A DNA stretch of 56,805 nucleotides from Henriciella sp. (lineage in GTDB: Bacteria > Pseudomonadota > Alphaproteobacteria > Caulobacterales > Hyphomonadaceae): contig JAQWGO010000039.1 in the NCBI GenBank assembly GCA_029238175.1, positions 1 to 56,805 of the forward strand, given 5' to 3'. This document shows, piece after piece, positions 16,988 through 25,541 of the stretch. The position numbers and the translations under genes are program-made. The number at the start of each line of letters is the position of its first letter. Position 1 is the stretch's first letter. The notes beneath the pieces are model-generated. The model was given only the letters and a program-made list of their open reading frames with translations, did not search any database and had not been told where the DNA came from.

Positions 16988-17939
16988 ACCAGCGCATTTT
17001 TTTGATGCTCTTATCGATAGCGGCCTGACCGTAGAACCTGAAATCGATGAACCACAAAACCTTTGATGCACCGCGCACCGCTTTATCCAATTGGAATGCG
17101 CGATTTGGATGTCGAATGAGCGACAATGCGAACCACTGGAAGCCGTGCCACACAGCTTTGCCAGCGCCAATGGCCATCCACTTGAGCATATCCAAGCGTC
17201 GCTGCGGCGTGGCTATGCGTGCGAGTGTCACTGGCCCCTGACCATATGAAAATGCGCGGCGAAGTGTGTAACTTAAGCTGATCCGGCTGGGCAACGGGTA
17301 TTCAAGAACCGGTGCATTCGCGGCCCAAGCAAACTGGCCACCTGAATCGCGTATCCGCTCAAACAGCATATCATCTTCGCCGCCAATCTCATTCATCAAC
17401 ACATCGAACCAAGGGCCTTTGCCGGGAATCATTGAGAAATCGATCAATGCATTGCCGCACCCGAAAGAGCGTTCGGTATAGCCGCTTTTTAGGTCAGGCT
17501 CGCGGGCAAAAAAGCTAGAGAAGTAGGCCCGGTGGCGTTTCTGTGTTTCCGGCAGCGCCGTCACAACTGGGCCAAACGTGACAGGGGCGGGAAAGCGCGC
17601 ATGGTTTTCTAGAATGCGCTCTAGCCAATCGTCAGGCGCAGATTGATCATCATCCAGAAAAGCAACCAAGTCTGTTGCAACCGCGCCCATCGCCTTATTG
17701 CGGGCATTTGCGACACCGGCGTTTGGCTCGTGTAACGCGATGAGGGTAATCGTCTGGGGGCATACTTTGCGGAGCGTTTCGATCGCCTGAAGCGCGCTAT
17801 TGTCTGGCGCATTATCAACAATGATCAACGTGAATCCTGTTTTCACATAACGCTGTGCGAACAGGCTGAGCACAGCCTTTGTTAGACCGTCCGGACGGTT
17901 GAATGTTGGCACCACGACGGTGAGGTCTGGAAAAGTCAT
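16938..17939 (-). CDS. GT2 family glycosyltransferase (HfsG-like by position)
   Basis: The 333-residue protein is a GT-A fold family 2 enzyme. It has VVVPTFNRPDG at 8-18, PNAGVANARNKAM and the metal-binding DDD at 96-98, with GGEDDMLF later as the acceptor-side acidic motif. The C-terminal part is basic and probably membrane-associated (RRRTAAVE tail). It should add one sugar to the lipid-linked repeat unit. The start overlaps the deacetylase stop (ATGA). In the holdfast set the GT2 member is HfsG, but I cannot tell orthologues apart from paralogues by eye. Confidence 0.87.
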   Translation of the reverse strand: MTFPDLTVVVPTFNRPDGLTKAVLSLFAQRYVKTGFTLIIVDNAPDNSALQAIETLRKVCPQTITLIALHEPNAGVANARNKAMGAVATDLVAFLDDDQSAPDDWLERILENHARFPAPVTFGPVVTALPETQKRHRAYFSSFFAREPDLKSGYTERSFGCGNALIDFSMIPGKGPWFDVLMNEIGGEDDMLFERIRDSGGQFAWAANAPVLEYPLPSRISLSYTLRRAFSYGQGPVTLARIATPQRRLDMLKWMAIGAGKAVWHGFQWFALSLIRHPNRAFQLDKAVRGASKVLWFIDFRFYGQAAIDKSIKKMRWFKPRRRTAAVEADAKQ

Positions 17940-18721
17940 GCGACTGCCTCACCCGTAATTTTTTCATACGCGGCAGATATGTTTAGCACATCAGCGCCGC
18001 TATCGCGTGCTTGCTTGGCTAGGCGTTGAAGGGCCGCGGGGGTTGTCCCGTAAGCGCTGGGGTCTTTTCGAACATCATGGGTGAAAATTGTGACCCAACC
18101 GCCAGACCGGGCGGCCTGCTCAATCGCTTTACTAGCGCGGTCAGTTGTCCAACCCTCAGGCGTAAGCTCGAAAGATCGAATCTGCATTAGGTCTGAGCCC
18201 TTGCGATTGATGCCGGGCAAGATCCCGCGTGCGGTGCTGACCATATCCCCGATAGACGACTTCCCGCTGAAATGCGTTTCGCCATAAGGCCATGCAAAAT
18301 GTGGCTCAGGCGCTTTGCCTATGATGGCTTCAAGATTGGATGCATTTGTAGATATTTCAGACCTAATCGTCTCAGCATCTACGCGCGCACAATCGAGATG
18401 TGTTTGTGTATGCGTCCCGATTTCGTGTCCTGCTTTGATGAGGGGCGCGATATCGTCTTCCGTGAAGATGTCGCCCATGACATTCGTGTGCCCAGCCATC
18501 CCTGTGCAAGTGTAATAGGTCGCGCTGGCGCCAATCATATCCATCGTTTCAGCGCCATGTTGAGCGGCGCTTTTTGGGAAATCATCAAAGGTAAAAGAAA
18601 TGATCCCTTTGCGCGGTGTTGTTGGCATTGGTTTGGCGACGCGCCACAAAGTCAGCCGGCGTTTGATCTTGGCTGGGAAAGATCGATCAGGATTGTATTT
18701 GGAGGGGTCGAGCGCGGTCAC
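17936..18721 (-). CDS. hfsH: Polysaccharide deacetylase (NodB homology, HfsH-like)
   Basis: The product of 261 residues carries the NodB catalytic motifs FTFDDFP (Asp46/Asp47) and HTQTHLD (His104, His108 metal ligands), then WPYGE and FTHDVR near the end. No signal peptide is present, as in HfsH of Caulobacter, which deacetylates N-acetylglucosamine in the polymer or its lipid-linked precursor and so makes it adhesive. The start is a GTG that shares a base with the upstream stop (TAGTG). It sits between two GT2 genes in one operon. Confidence 0.88.
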   Translation of the reverse strand: MTALDPSKYNPDRSFPAKIKRRLTLWRVAKPMPTTPRKGIISFTFDDFPKSAAQHGAETMDMIGASATYYTCTGMAGHTNVMGDIFTEDDIAPLIKAGHEIGTHTQTHLDCARVDAETIRSEISTNASNLEAIIGKAPEPHFAWPYGETHFSGKSSIGDMVSTARGILPGINRKGSDLMQIRSFELTPEGWTTDRASKAIEQAARSGGWVTIFTHDVRKDPSAYGTTPAALQRLAKQARDSGADVLNISAAYEKITGEAVA

Positions 18722-19707
18722 TACAAATGCTCCGCATATGCAGCGGCCCGGTATAGTTTTAAGCCCGTCAGGCGTAACTTGATCGGCAACCAGCGCGCCT
18801 GTGCAACCATCCCAGACAAACTCTTGATCACGCGCTTGCCTGGCAAATTTGACAGGGTGTTTGCGACCTTGAAGAGCGGTGTCGTTTTCAATGCGGCGGT
18901 GTTTCGCGCTACAGCATAGGCGAAGTTTCGGCCCGAGCCGCCATACTTCGCCATTAGGGCTTTATCAGTATCCAATCCAAGATGCGTCGCCGCATTATCG
19001 ATATGGAGGACAGGGTAAGCGTCTGCGATCCGCAGGCCCCAATCGACATCTTCCCAACCCCAGCCTTCAAATCCGTCATCGAATTGGATGCTATCCAATA
19101 TTTCCCGATGAACGAGGATGTTTGAGGTGAATACATAGCGACCCGGCTCGCGGGCGCGAAGGTCTGCCGGAATACATTCCGACGCAATCGATTGCGCCGC
19201 GTGGAGGCGTGTCTCATCGGTTGGGTGTGCATGGCGCAGGCTGAACCCGCCGGGGATTAAGGCGGGGGTTTGACTAGCTTCCGCCGCATCAAGGTAGCGT
19301 TTTAGAAAGTCTTCGTCGTCAGGGCGCATGTCTGCATCAAGGAACAGAATCCAATCCGTCTCTGCAAGCTCGGTCAGACGGTTTCGCGCGTGACTGCGCC
19401 CGGCATTTTGCGGTGCGGTTATAAGGCGTGCGGGACCGGGATAACGTAATATCTGCCGTGCCAATTGCCGCGTGAGATCGCTATCACCTGAGCCGTCGTC
19501 AAAGATCAATAATGTGCACTCTTGCGCGCCCTGAAGCCGGACCAGAGAGGCGAGCAGGGCGTCTGCGCCATCTTTCCACGTTGGGATGCAAATGCTGATC
19601 AAAGCCTCACCTGCAACGCCGTTGGAGAGCACATCTTCACCAGCTTCGGTGCGTCCAACCGGAATAGCCCCGTCAGTCTGCGGAGGTAGCGTCATTGTAT
19701 CAGCCAT
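18721..19707 (-). CDS. GT2 family glycosyltransferase
   Basis: This is a second family 2 enzyme, about 328 residues. It has ISICIPTWKDG at the start of the GT-A domain, PQNAGRSHARN, the metal site LFLDADMRPDD and a late GWGWEDVDW block. That block is typical of enzymes with a galactosyltransferase-like C-terminal acceptor region. It is embedded in the polysaccharide operon between the initiating transferase and the deacetylase. The ATG at 19707 follows the upstream stop by 4 bp; an ATG at 19731 would overlap by 20 bp and cannot be excluded. HfsL is a possible counterpart in the holdfast set. Confidence 0.85.
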   Translation of the reverse strand: MADTMTLPPQTDGAIPVGRTEAGEDVLSNGVAGEALISICIPTWKDGADALLASLVRLQGAQECTLLIFDDGSGDSDLTRQLARQILRYPGPARLITAPQNAGRSHARNRLTELAETDWILFLDADMRPDDEDFLKRYLDAAEASQTPALIPGGFSLRHAHPTDETRLHAAQSIASECIPADLRAREPGRYVFTSNILVHREILDSIQFDDGFEGWGWEDVDWGLRIADAYPVLHIDNAATHLGLDTDKALMAKYGGSGRNFAYAVARNTAALKTTPLFKVANTLSNLPGKRVIKSLSGMVAQARWLPIKLRLTGLKLYRAAAYAEHL

Positions 19708-19711
19708 GATC

Positions 19712-21247
19712 CTAGCGGTCGTTTGTGGCATCGCCCAGAAGGCAAGGCGCGGTCATGATCATGATATACAGATCGAACCAGAAAGACGAGCGATTGACGT
19801 ATTCCATGTCCAGTCGAACGCGGTCTCGCACCAATTCCTTTGTGTGAACCGGGCCGCGTGAGCCATTGATTTGCGCCCAACCTGTAATGCCCGGCTTCAC
19901 CCGGTGACGGTGTGCGTAGTCGCCAACGATGCCTTGGACGGCTGTTTCTCCGGTTGTCATACCCACTGCGTGCGGGCGTGGACCGACAATCGACATTTCG
20001 CCTTTAATCACATTGAAGAGTTGAGGCAGTTCATCGATCGAGGTTTTGCGAATAAAGCGACCGATTTTCGTGACGCGCGGATCGTCTTTTAGCGTTTGCT
20101 GTCGCATTTTGTCCGCGGCAACCGGGTCATCGCGCATTGAGCGGAATTTCCAGACACGGATGATTTGATTGTTAAACCCATGACGGCGCTGGCGGAAGAA
20201 GACAGGCCCCTTGCTGCCAAGCTTAATCGCGATTGCTGTTGCAATCAGGAGTGGGCTGAATGCGATCAGCATCCCAATCGCGAAGCCAATATCAGCGCAG
20301 CGTTTTACAATCGCACGGCGCGTATCTCTTGGCGTTCCAGAAACATAAGCTGCTGGAGAGCGTGCGATCTCAGCAAGGCTTTCAGACTCGGGATCAAAGC
20401 CGTCTAGATCAAGCAATAGAACCACACGCTGAGGCAAGACGCGTAGCCGATCAATTAACTGACGCACGCGAACACGCGCGTCGGACGTGATGGTCACGAC
20501 GATACGGTCAATCTCTGGCAATCGTTCCCAATTGAGTAGATCATCCAATTTGCCGAGGAGCGGGGCGCCTGCAACATTCTTTGGTGCGCGTGAGAGGCGA
20601 TCATCAAATATGCCGACAATGTTGAGCTCGCGCGTTGCTTCATTGCGCTCAATAAGGCGCTGAGCATTGGGTGTTGCCCCAACGATCACAACATTCTCAC
20701 TTAGACGGCCGGCACGTGTCATCGCGCGAATGAGAACCATCATATGCGCATGAAGAGCAATCATGGTGAGCCATGTCGTAATGATTGCAAGAATAGGCCA
20801 GCGAGCCCCATAACCTTGATAGACGATGTAAGTTACAAACCCGAGCGCAGCCAAAGGTAAGCCCGACCCATTGGCGGCGCGCAGCATGTGGTCCAGCGCA
20901 GAACGATTGAATGCAAAATCATAGGCTGACGCGGTCCGCAGACCCCATGATACGACAAATGGGATCAGGGCAAATGGAATGATCTCAAACACTGTCGCGC
21001 CAAGAACCGTATTGCCTGAAAGGGTCAGGCAATACCAGCTTACAAAGCTTGCAACCACGATATCGAGCCAGCGCGTGACGTTCCGTATACCGCCGCCAGA
21101 AATGGGTGTTTTGCGCTGGGGCAGGCGCGCGTCGTCAATACTTGCAGGATTCTCTGATGCCAGTTCCGGTGTCGAGCGACCAAGACATGGCTCGACCGGC
21201 GGTTTGCCCGTGCCATCATCCTTACGCTGTCTTAGGCCATCAGCCAT
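19712..21247 (-). CDS. hfsE: Undecaprenyl-phosphate sugar phosphotransferase (initiating enzyme, HfsE/PssY type)
   Basis: The protein has 511 residues with an N-terminal set of membrane helices (about 60-180) and a CoA-binding-like middle (ENVVIVGATPNAQR). The C-terminal bacterial sugar transferase domain has IRVWKFRSM, TSIDELPQLFNV, SIVGPRPHA and VKPGITGWAQINGSRG. It transfers a hexose- or HexNAc-phosphate from UDP-sugar to undecaprenyl phosphate, the committed step of polymer synthesis. It is the first gene of the reverse-strand operon; AGGAAA precedes the ATG, and the promoter must lie in the 123 bp before the DUF3137 gene. Confidence 0.92.
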   Translation of the reverse strand: MADGLRQRKDDGTGKPPVEPCLGRSTPELASENPASIDDARLPQRKTPISGGGIRNVTRWLDIVVASFVSWYCLTLSGNTVLGATVFEIIPFALIPFVVSWGLRTASAYDFAFNRSALDHMLRAANGSGLPLAALGFVTYIVYQGYGARWPILAIITTWLTMIALHAHMMVLIRAMTRAGRLSENVVIVGATPNAQRLIERNEATRELNIVGIFDDRLSRAPKNVAGAPLLGKLDDLLNWERLPEIDRIVVTITSDARVRVRQLIDRLRVLPQRVVLLLDLDGFDPESESLAEIARSPAAYVSGTPRDTRRAIVKRCADIGFAIGMLIAFSPLLIATAIAIKLGSKGPVFFRQRRHGFNNQIIRVWKFRSMRDDPVAADKMRQQTLKDDPRVTKIGRFIRKTSIDELPQLFNVIKGEMSIVGPRPHAVGMTTGETAVQGIVGDYAHRHRVKPGITGWAQINGSRGPVHTKELVRDRVRLDMEYVNRSSFWFDLYIMIMTAPCLLGDATNDR

Positions 21248-21370
21248 TGGTGTTTCCTGTTTACTTGCCTTGTCTGTGACATGGCAAAGTCAAAATCCGC
21301 TTTCGCGACTGTAGGAAATTCAATGCAAAAGATGGGCCTTTCTGTTTAGAAAGAATTTGGAAAGGTTAAC

Positions 21371-22444
21371 CTAAAGCTTGTCTTTGACCCATTCACGGGT
21401 GAGGAATCCATCAACCACGTCGCAAACGAGCCCAATCTCGGTTAACGCAGAAATATAGCGTTGTGGATCAACGAGCGTCTTCCAGATGGAACCTGCTTCA
21501 AATTGATCCTTGGCTTCTAGTGCCAGAGTGAGATGGTCGCCTTCGAATATCCCGCGCAGTTTTCCGCCTTTGAAATGGCGTTCCAGTGCAATCAATCGTT
21601 CCATACGGTCCGGTGTCAGCAGCGCGCGGGCCTCGACCTGGTCATTGGAATAGATGGTAAAATTGTCGTTCAACTCTTTGGCCACCAGATCGACTTTTTG
21701 GAGTGATTTGTCGCCAAACACGCCTTTCCACCAGCCGCGTCGCGCGATCATCGTGCGTCCAAGGAAGCGTTCTGGATATTGGATATGAAAGAGCAGGCCT
21801 TGAAACGTGGTCACCGTCCGTTTGTTTTTGCCGGAACCTTGTTCTTGGGTCAGCTTGCATTCCACTAAGGAAAAGTGCGTGCCTGCGCGGTCGCCCTCAA
21901 TCAAGTCTTCAAATTTGCGATCGTCATAACCCGGCATGAGGCGAGCTTGCTTTAGAACATCAAACGCTGGGGTTGGCGGTGTATCGCCTTTAAAGCCAGA
22001 GCTTAGTTTTGCGTTTTTCTTCATCCACGACCCAGCTGATTTCCAATCTGTGATGCCGCTGACATCCGCGTGGAGGGTGTTGTATTTGAAGCCGAAAGAT
22101 TCCGCAGCGGAGCCGACAACGAGCTGTTTAGTTTCTGATTTCATGGACATGAGTGGCAGCCATGCAATCGAACTTGCCCCGACTGTGGCGATCACGCCGC
22201 CAAAGATAATGAACATTATGGCGCCCATGCCGGCGAAGAAGATAATCGCGATAGCAACGGCAAGCACGACGAGCCCCGCAGCGATCGTCTGCTTCGTGGC
22301 TTTCGCAATGGTTGCTTTGCGGTCGCCTTCTCGTGCTTCAAGAGCTGGGCGCAGTGTCTCTGACCATGTTTTCATCGCGTTCGCGAATTCAGATCTTTGC
22401 TCAGTTAGGCTCGCAAACACGGCGTCCATCATCCCAAGTGCCAT
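21371..22444 (-). CDS. DUF3137 membrane protein
   Basis: The 357-residue protein has two adjacent membrane helices (about 52-98: VVLAVAIAIIFFAG and IFGGVIATVGAS). A conserved soluble region follows with MPGYDDRKFEDLIEGDRAGTHFSLVE and FQGLLFHI. This pattern is that of the DUF3137 family, whose function is not known. A GAGGAAA site precedes the ATG. It reads in the same direction as the polysaccharide operon, 123 bp before hfsE, but no functional link is visible. Confidence 0.78.
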   Translation of the reverse strand: MALGMMDAVFASLTEQRSEFANAMKTWSETLRPALEAREGDRKATIAKATKQTIAAGLVVLAVAIAIIFFAGMGAIMFIIFGGVIATVGASSIAWLPLMSMKSETKQLVVGSAAESFGFKYNTLHADVSGITDWKSAGSWMKKNAKLSSGFKGDTPPTPAFDVLKQARLMPGYDDRKFEDLIEGDRAGTHFSLVECKLTQEQGSGKNKRTVTTFQGLLFHIQYPERFLGRTMIARRGWWKGVFGDKSLQKVDLVAKELNDNFTIYSNDQVEARALLTPDRMERLIALERHFKGGKLRGIFEGDHLTLALEAKDQFEAGSIWKTLVDPQRYISALTEIGLVCDVVDGFLTREWVKDKL

Positions 22445-22524
22445 ATCATTTTCCTCAAATTTCTGATGCGAGCATAGCCCGCCTTATTCGGTGTGCATCA
22501 CCCGTCAGGGTGAGATCATGCGGG

Positions 22525-23007
22525 TTATTTGTCGCTCCAAAGCGCCACGTCGGGCGAGGCCACTTTGGCGAGGCGGCTCAGCAATTCATGCAGTGTTTTT
22601 GCTTCTTCTTCACTTAAAGCATCGATCAGTTCCCGCTCGCATTGCAGGGCGCGCGGTATAACGGCGGCATAGATTGCCCGGCCCTCATCTGTCAGCGCCA
22701 GCGGTGCGCGGCGGCGATCGTCTTCGTCAATTGTGCGGGCCAGAATGCCCCTCTCAATCAAGCTAGCGGCAGCGCGGCTGACGGTTGGCTTGTCCATCAA
22801 GGTGCGCTGCGCGACTTCGGTGCTTGTCAGATCATCATTGTCACCCAAGACCGCAATAATTCGCCACTGCCAAACCGAGAGGTCAAATTCACGCTCATAA
22901 ATATCGGAAATGCGCCGCGAAACAGCGTTTGATAAGACAGATAATCGATAGGGCAGAAAGCCATCAAGGCTAAGAGCAGAGCGGTTTGACAATGATGCGG
23001 CCTCCAT
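22525..23007 (-). CDS. MarR family transcriptional regulator
   Basis: The product has 160 residues. The winged helix is seen in WQWRIIAVLGDNDDLTSTEVAQRTLMDKPTVSR followed by the wing IDEDDRRRAPLALTDEGRA. It diverges from hppD, and the shared 110 bp contain a near-perfect palindrome over the hppD -10 box. It therefore most likely represses hppD and itself, with an aromatic intermediate such as homogentisate or hydroxyphenylpyruvate as a possible ligand (inference). A GTG at 23046 would add 13 residues; neither start has a strong ribosome site. Confidence 0.88.
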   Translation of the reverse strand: MEAASLSNRSALSLDGFLPYRLSVLSNAVSRRISDIYEREFDLSVWQWRIIAVLGDNDDLTSTEVAQRTLMDKPTVSRAAASLIERGILARTIDEDDRRRAPLALTDEGRAIYAAVIPRALQCERELIDALSEEEAKTLHELLSRLAKVASPDVALWSDK

Positions 23008-23061
23008 AAGTTGCTGTAGCTTATACCAAAACTGTGTTGCTGCCACCTTTACGTAAAAGCC

Positions 23062-23099
23062 TTGAAATACTCCGATTATTAGTTACAATTGCAACTAAT
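23062..23099 (+). promoter_or_regulatory. hppD promoter with overlapping MarR-type operator
   Basis: A -35 box TTGAAA (23062-23067) and a -10 box TACAAT (23084-23089) are spaced by 16 bp. The 22-bp palindrome at 23078-23099 has arms ATTAGTT and AACTAAT and pairs at 10 of 11 positions. It covers the -10 box, as expected for a repressor site. Confidence 0.65.
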
Positions 23100-23117
23100 T
23101 GAGATGTGGAGCGCATT

Positions 23118-24218
23118 ATGGCTGATCTGTTTGAAAACCCCGCTGGCCTAGATGGCTTTGAGTTCATTGAGTTTTCTGCGCCTGAAAAAGGCATGCTGGA
23201 ACCTGTTTTTGAAACGATGGGCTTCGTTAAAATCGCGCGTCACCGTTCGAAAGATGTTGAGCTATGGCGTCAGGGCGGCATCAACCTGATCACGAACTAT
23301 GAGCCAAAATCAGCCGCTTGGTATTTTGCACGAGAGCATGGGCCAAGTGCTTGCGGCATGGGTTTCCGCGTCCGTGACGCACGCGCTTCTTACGCGCATC
23401 TATTGGAACAGGGCGCGGAGCCGGTTCAAAACGAGCCGGGCCCGATGGAGCTTCATATTCCTGGTATTCGCGGAATTGGCGGCTCTATCATCTATCTGAT
23501 CGACCGCTATGGTGAGGAAGAAAACGACCTCAACATTTACGATATCGATTTTGAGTACCTACCGGGCGTTGACCGTTATCCCGAGGGCTGCGGCTTTGAT
23601 GTGATCGATCACCTGACGCACAATGTCTATGGCGGGCGTATGGCCTATTGGGCGGACTTTTATGAGAAGCTCTTCAACTTCAAAGAAATCCGCTACTTCG
23701 ATATCAAAGGCGAATATACGGGCCTGACATCGAAAGCGCTGACAGCTCCAGACGGTAAGATCCGTATTCCGCTAAACGAAGAAGGCGAAGGCGGCAAAGG
23801 CCAGATTGAGGAATTCCTGCGCGAGTATAATGGTGAAGGTATTCAGCATATTGCGCTGATCTGTGATGATCTGGTCGCATGTTGGGATCGTTTGAAGGCC
23901 AAAGGCGTACCGTTTATGACGGCGCCGCCAGAGACCTATTACAATATGTTAGATGGACGCCTGCCGGGCCATGGCCGTGATGTGGATGAGCTGCAATCAC
24001 GCGGTATCCTGCTTGATGGTACGACCGAGGGCGGTAGCCCGCGTTTGCTTCTTCAGATTTTTGCGGAGCCGCGGATTGGGCCGGTCTTCTTTGAGTTCAT
24101 TCAGCGCGTAGGCGATTACAAAGACGGCTTCGGCGAAGGCAATTTCAAAGCCTTGTTCGAAAGCATTGAACGTGATCAGATTGAACGCGGTGTATTGGAC
24201 GTAAAGGAGCCTGCTTAA
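23118..24218 (+). CDS. hppD: 4-hydroxyphenylpyruvate dioxygenase
   Basis: This 366-residue Fe(II) enzyme converts 4-hydroxyphenylpyruvate to homogentisate in tyrosine breakdown. Two VOC modules are present, and the three iron ligands are visible: His165 (VIDHLTHNV), His244 (GIQHIAL) and Glu326 (FFEFIQR). The length matches the family. GTGGAGCG precedes the ATG at 23118, which is preferred over the GTG four codons upstream. The next gene starts on the stop codon (TAATG). Homogentisate dioxygenase and later pathway genes are not in the window. Confidence 0.96.
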   Translation: MADLFENPAGLDGFEFIEFSAPEKGMLEPVFETMGFVKIARHRSKDVELWRQGGINLITNYEPKSAAWYFAREHGPSACGMGFRVRDARASYAHLLEQGAEPVQNEPGPMELHIPGIRGIGGSIIYLIDRYGEEENDLNIYDIDFEYLPGVDRYPEGCGFDVIDHLTHNVYGGRMAYWADFYEKLFNFKEIRYFDIKGEYTGLTSKALTAPDGKIRIPLNEEGEGGKGQIEEFLREYNGEGIQHIALICDDLVACWDRLKAKGVPFMTAPPETYYNMLDGRLPGHGRDVDELQSRGILLDGTTEGGSPRLLLQIFAEPRIGPVFFEFIQRVGDYKDGFGEGNFKALFESIERDQIERGVLDVKEPA

Positions 24219-24769
24219 TGACCGAAGCTCCCAACCTTCAAGGTGTTCACCACGTTGCCTATCGCTGCAAAGATGCCAAGGAAACGGTTGAGTTTTACTG
24301 TGACGTCCTCGGCATGGATTTCCAGCTTGCGATTGCTGAGGATCATGTGCCTTCGACCGGCGCATATGATCCTTACATGCATATCTTCCTTGATGCCGGA
24401 AACGGTAACGTGCTTGCTTTCTTTGAGTTGCCAGAGCAGCCGGATATGGGCCGCGATGAAAATACACCCCAATGGGTGCAGCATATCGCTTTCAAAATTG
24501 GGTCTATGGATGAGCTACTCGCCGCCAAGGCCCGCGCCGAAGGTATGGGGCTAGAAGTCCTCGGCCCGACACATCACGGCATCTTTAAATCCATCTATTT
24601 CTTTGATCCAAACGGTCACCGGCTTGAGCTAGCTTGCAACATTGGCACGCCAGAACAGATGGCCGAGCTAAAGCGCGTCGCGCCGGAAATGCTGGATGAA
24701 TGGTCAAAGACCAAGAAAGCCCCGCGCCATGCGGCTTGGTTGCATGAGAAGATCGCTGAAGAGGGCTAG
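24218..24769 (+). CDS. VOC family protein coupled to hppD
   Basis: The 183-residue protein has glyoxalase-like repeats: GVHHVAYRCKDAKETVEFY at the start, MHIFLDAGNGNVLAFFELP, QHIAFKI and FFDPNGHRLELACN, with His/Glu residues where metal ligands are expected. The ATG shares the A of the hppD stop codon, so translation is coupled and a role in the same catabolic route is likely. The reaction is not known. It converges on the ABM gene with 3 bp between stops. Confidence 0.85.
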   Translation: MTEAPNLQGVHHVAYRCKDAKETVEFYCDVLGMDFQLAIAEDHVPSTGAYDPYMHIFLDAGNGNVLAFFELPEQPDMGRDENTPQWVQHIAFKIGSMDELLAAKARAEGMGLEVLGPTHHGIFKSIYFFDPNGHRLELACNIGTPEQMAELKRVAPEMLDEWSKTKKAPRHAAWLHEKIAEEG

Positions 24770-24772
24770 GTT

Positions 24773-25075
24773 CTAGAGCGGCAATGGTTGCGGTTCAGCG
24801 TCATACATACGCACGGACACATCGCGTGGTCCAATCTCAGCTAACGCGGCTCTGAATACTGCCATATGTGGTTCTTTGAAATGGCTGAGGAGCGCATCCA
24901 GATCTTTCCAGCGTTCAATGATCCGCATTTTTTGCGGGTCGAGAATATCCACGCTGTAAGCATACTCAATACACCCCGCCTCTTCGCGGCTGGCGAGGAT
25001 CATGGCCTCTAGGGCTTGGCGGGCTGTCTCCCAACCGCCATCTGGAATGATTGCACTGCCTTCAACAATAACCAT
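24773..25075 (-). CDS. Antibiotic biosynthesis monooxygenase (ABM) domain protein
   Basis: The 100-residue single-domain protein is of the ferredoxin-like ABM/YgiN type: MVIVEGSAIIPDG, then SREEAGCIEYAYSVDILDP and MRIIERWKDLDALLSHFKEPHM. Such proteins oxidise quinols or have unknown roles. GGAG lies ten bases upstream of the ATG at 25075. It is the last gene of the gpmA-purU-deaminase direction, 25 bp after the deaminase gene. Confidence 0.85.
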   Translation of the reverse strand: MVIVEGSAIIPDGGWETARQALEAMILASREEAGCIEYAYSVDILDPQKMRIIERWKDLDALLSHFKEPHMAVFRAALAEIGPRDVSVRMYDAEPQPLPL

Positions 25076-25100
25076 GATGCATTCTCCATTTTGAAAAAGC

Positions 25101-25541
25101 TTAGCCGACAGAGGCAAAAAAATCTGCATACAGCTTTTCAGCGTCAGCTTTCATCAGGCCCGTTTCAATCTTGATACCGGCTTCGCGAAGGCGGTTCAGG
25201 CCGCCGCTACCTTTAGGGTGGGGATCAAGCGCGGCAATAATCACACGTTCGACACCAGCCTCAATAAGCCTTTGTGAGCAGGCGGCCTCGCCCGTTGAGC
25301 GCTCTCGGCAAGGTTCTAGCGTGACATAGGCTGTCCCGCCTGCTGCCGCGCCTATGGGCATTCGGCGCAGGGCTGTTTGCTCGGCATGGGGGCGACCTTC
25401 GTCACCTGTTGCGGCTTCGCTGACCTTGTTGCCGTCGCGGTCCAGAATAACGCAGCCAACACTGGGGTTCACACCCGTTCGGCCATGTTGAAAATGCGCC
25501 AATTCTAGCGCGCGGGTCATATGCATCCGGTGCGCGCTCAA
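25101..25541 (-). CDS. Stand-alone RibD-like (cytidine deaminase-fold) zinc deaminase
   Basis: The product of 146 residues matches only the N-terminal deaminase half of RibD: RALELAHFQHGRTGVNPSVGC, the zinc and catalytic motif HAEQTAL, and a second motif TLEPCRERSTGEAAC. The reductase half is absent. The spacing and sequence between the two Cys ligands (PC-x8-C-like) differ from the classical PCxHxGRTPPC. It may therefore act on a different pyrimidine or guanine-like substrate. The TTG start overlaps the purU stop by 3 bp; ATG at 25526 is the alternative. Confidence 0.78.
   Translation of the reverse strand: MSAHRMHMTRALELAHFQHGRTGVNPSVGCVILDRDGNKVSEAATGDEGRPHAEQTALRRMPIGAAAGGTAYVTLEPCRERSTGEAACSQRLIEAGVERVIIAALDPHPKGSGGLNRLREAGIKIETGLMKADAEKLYADFFASVG

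Noticed and set aside
12591-21247. Polysaccharide genes as a horizontally acquired island
   Set aside because: No integrase, transposase, tRNA junction or attachment repeats, and base use looks like that of the flanking housekeeping genes.
21338-21353. CTTTCT-GTTT-AGAAAG hairpin near the end of the DUF3137 upstream region
   Set aside because: AT-rich and short, without a T-run; it lies upstream of the DUF3137 stop direction and probably means nothing.
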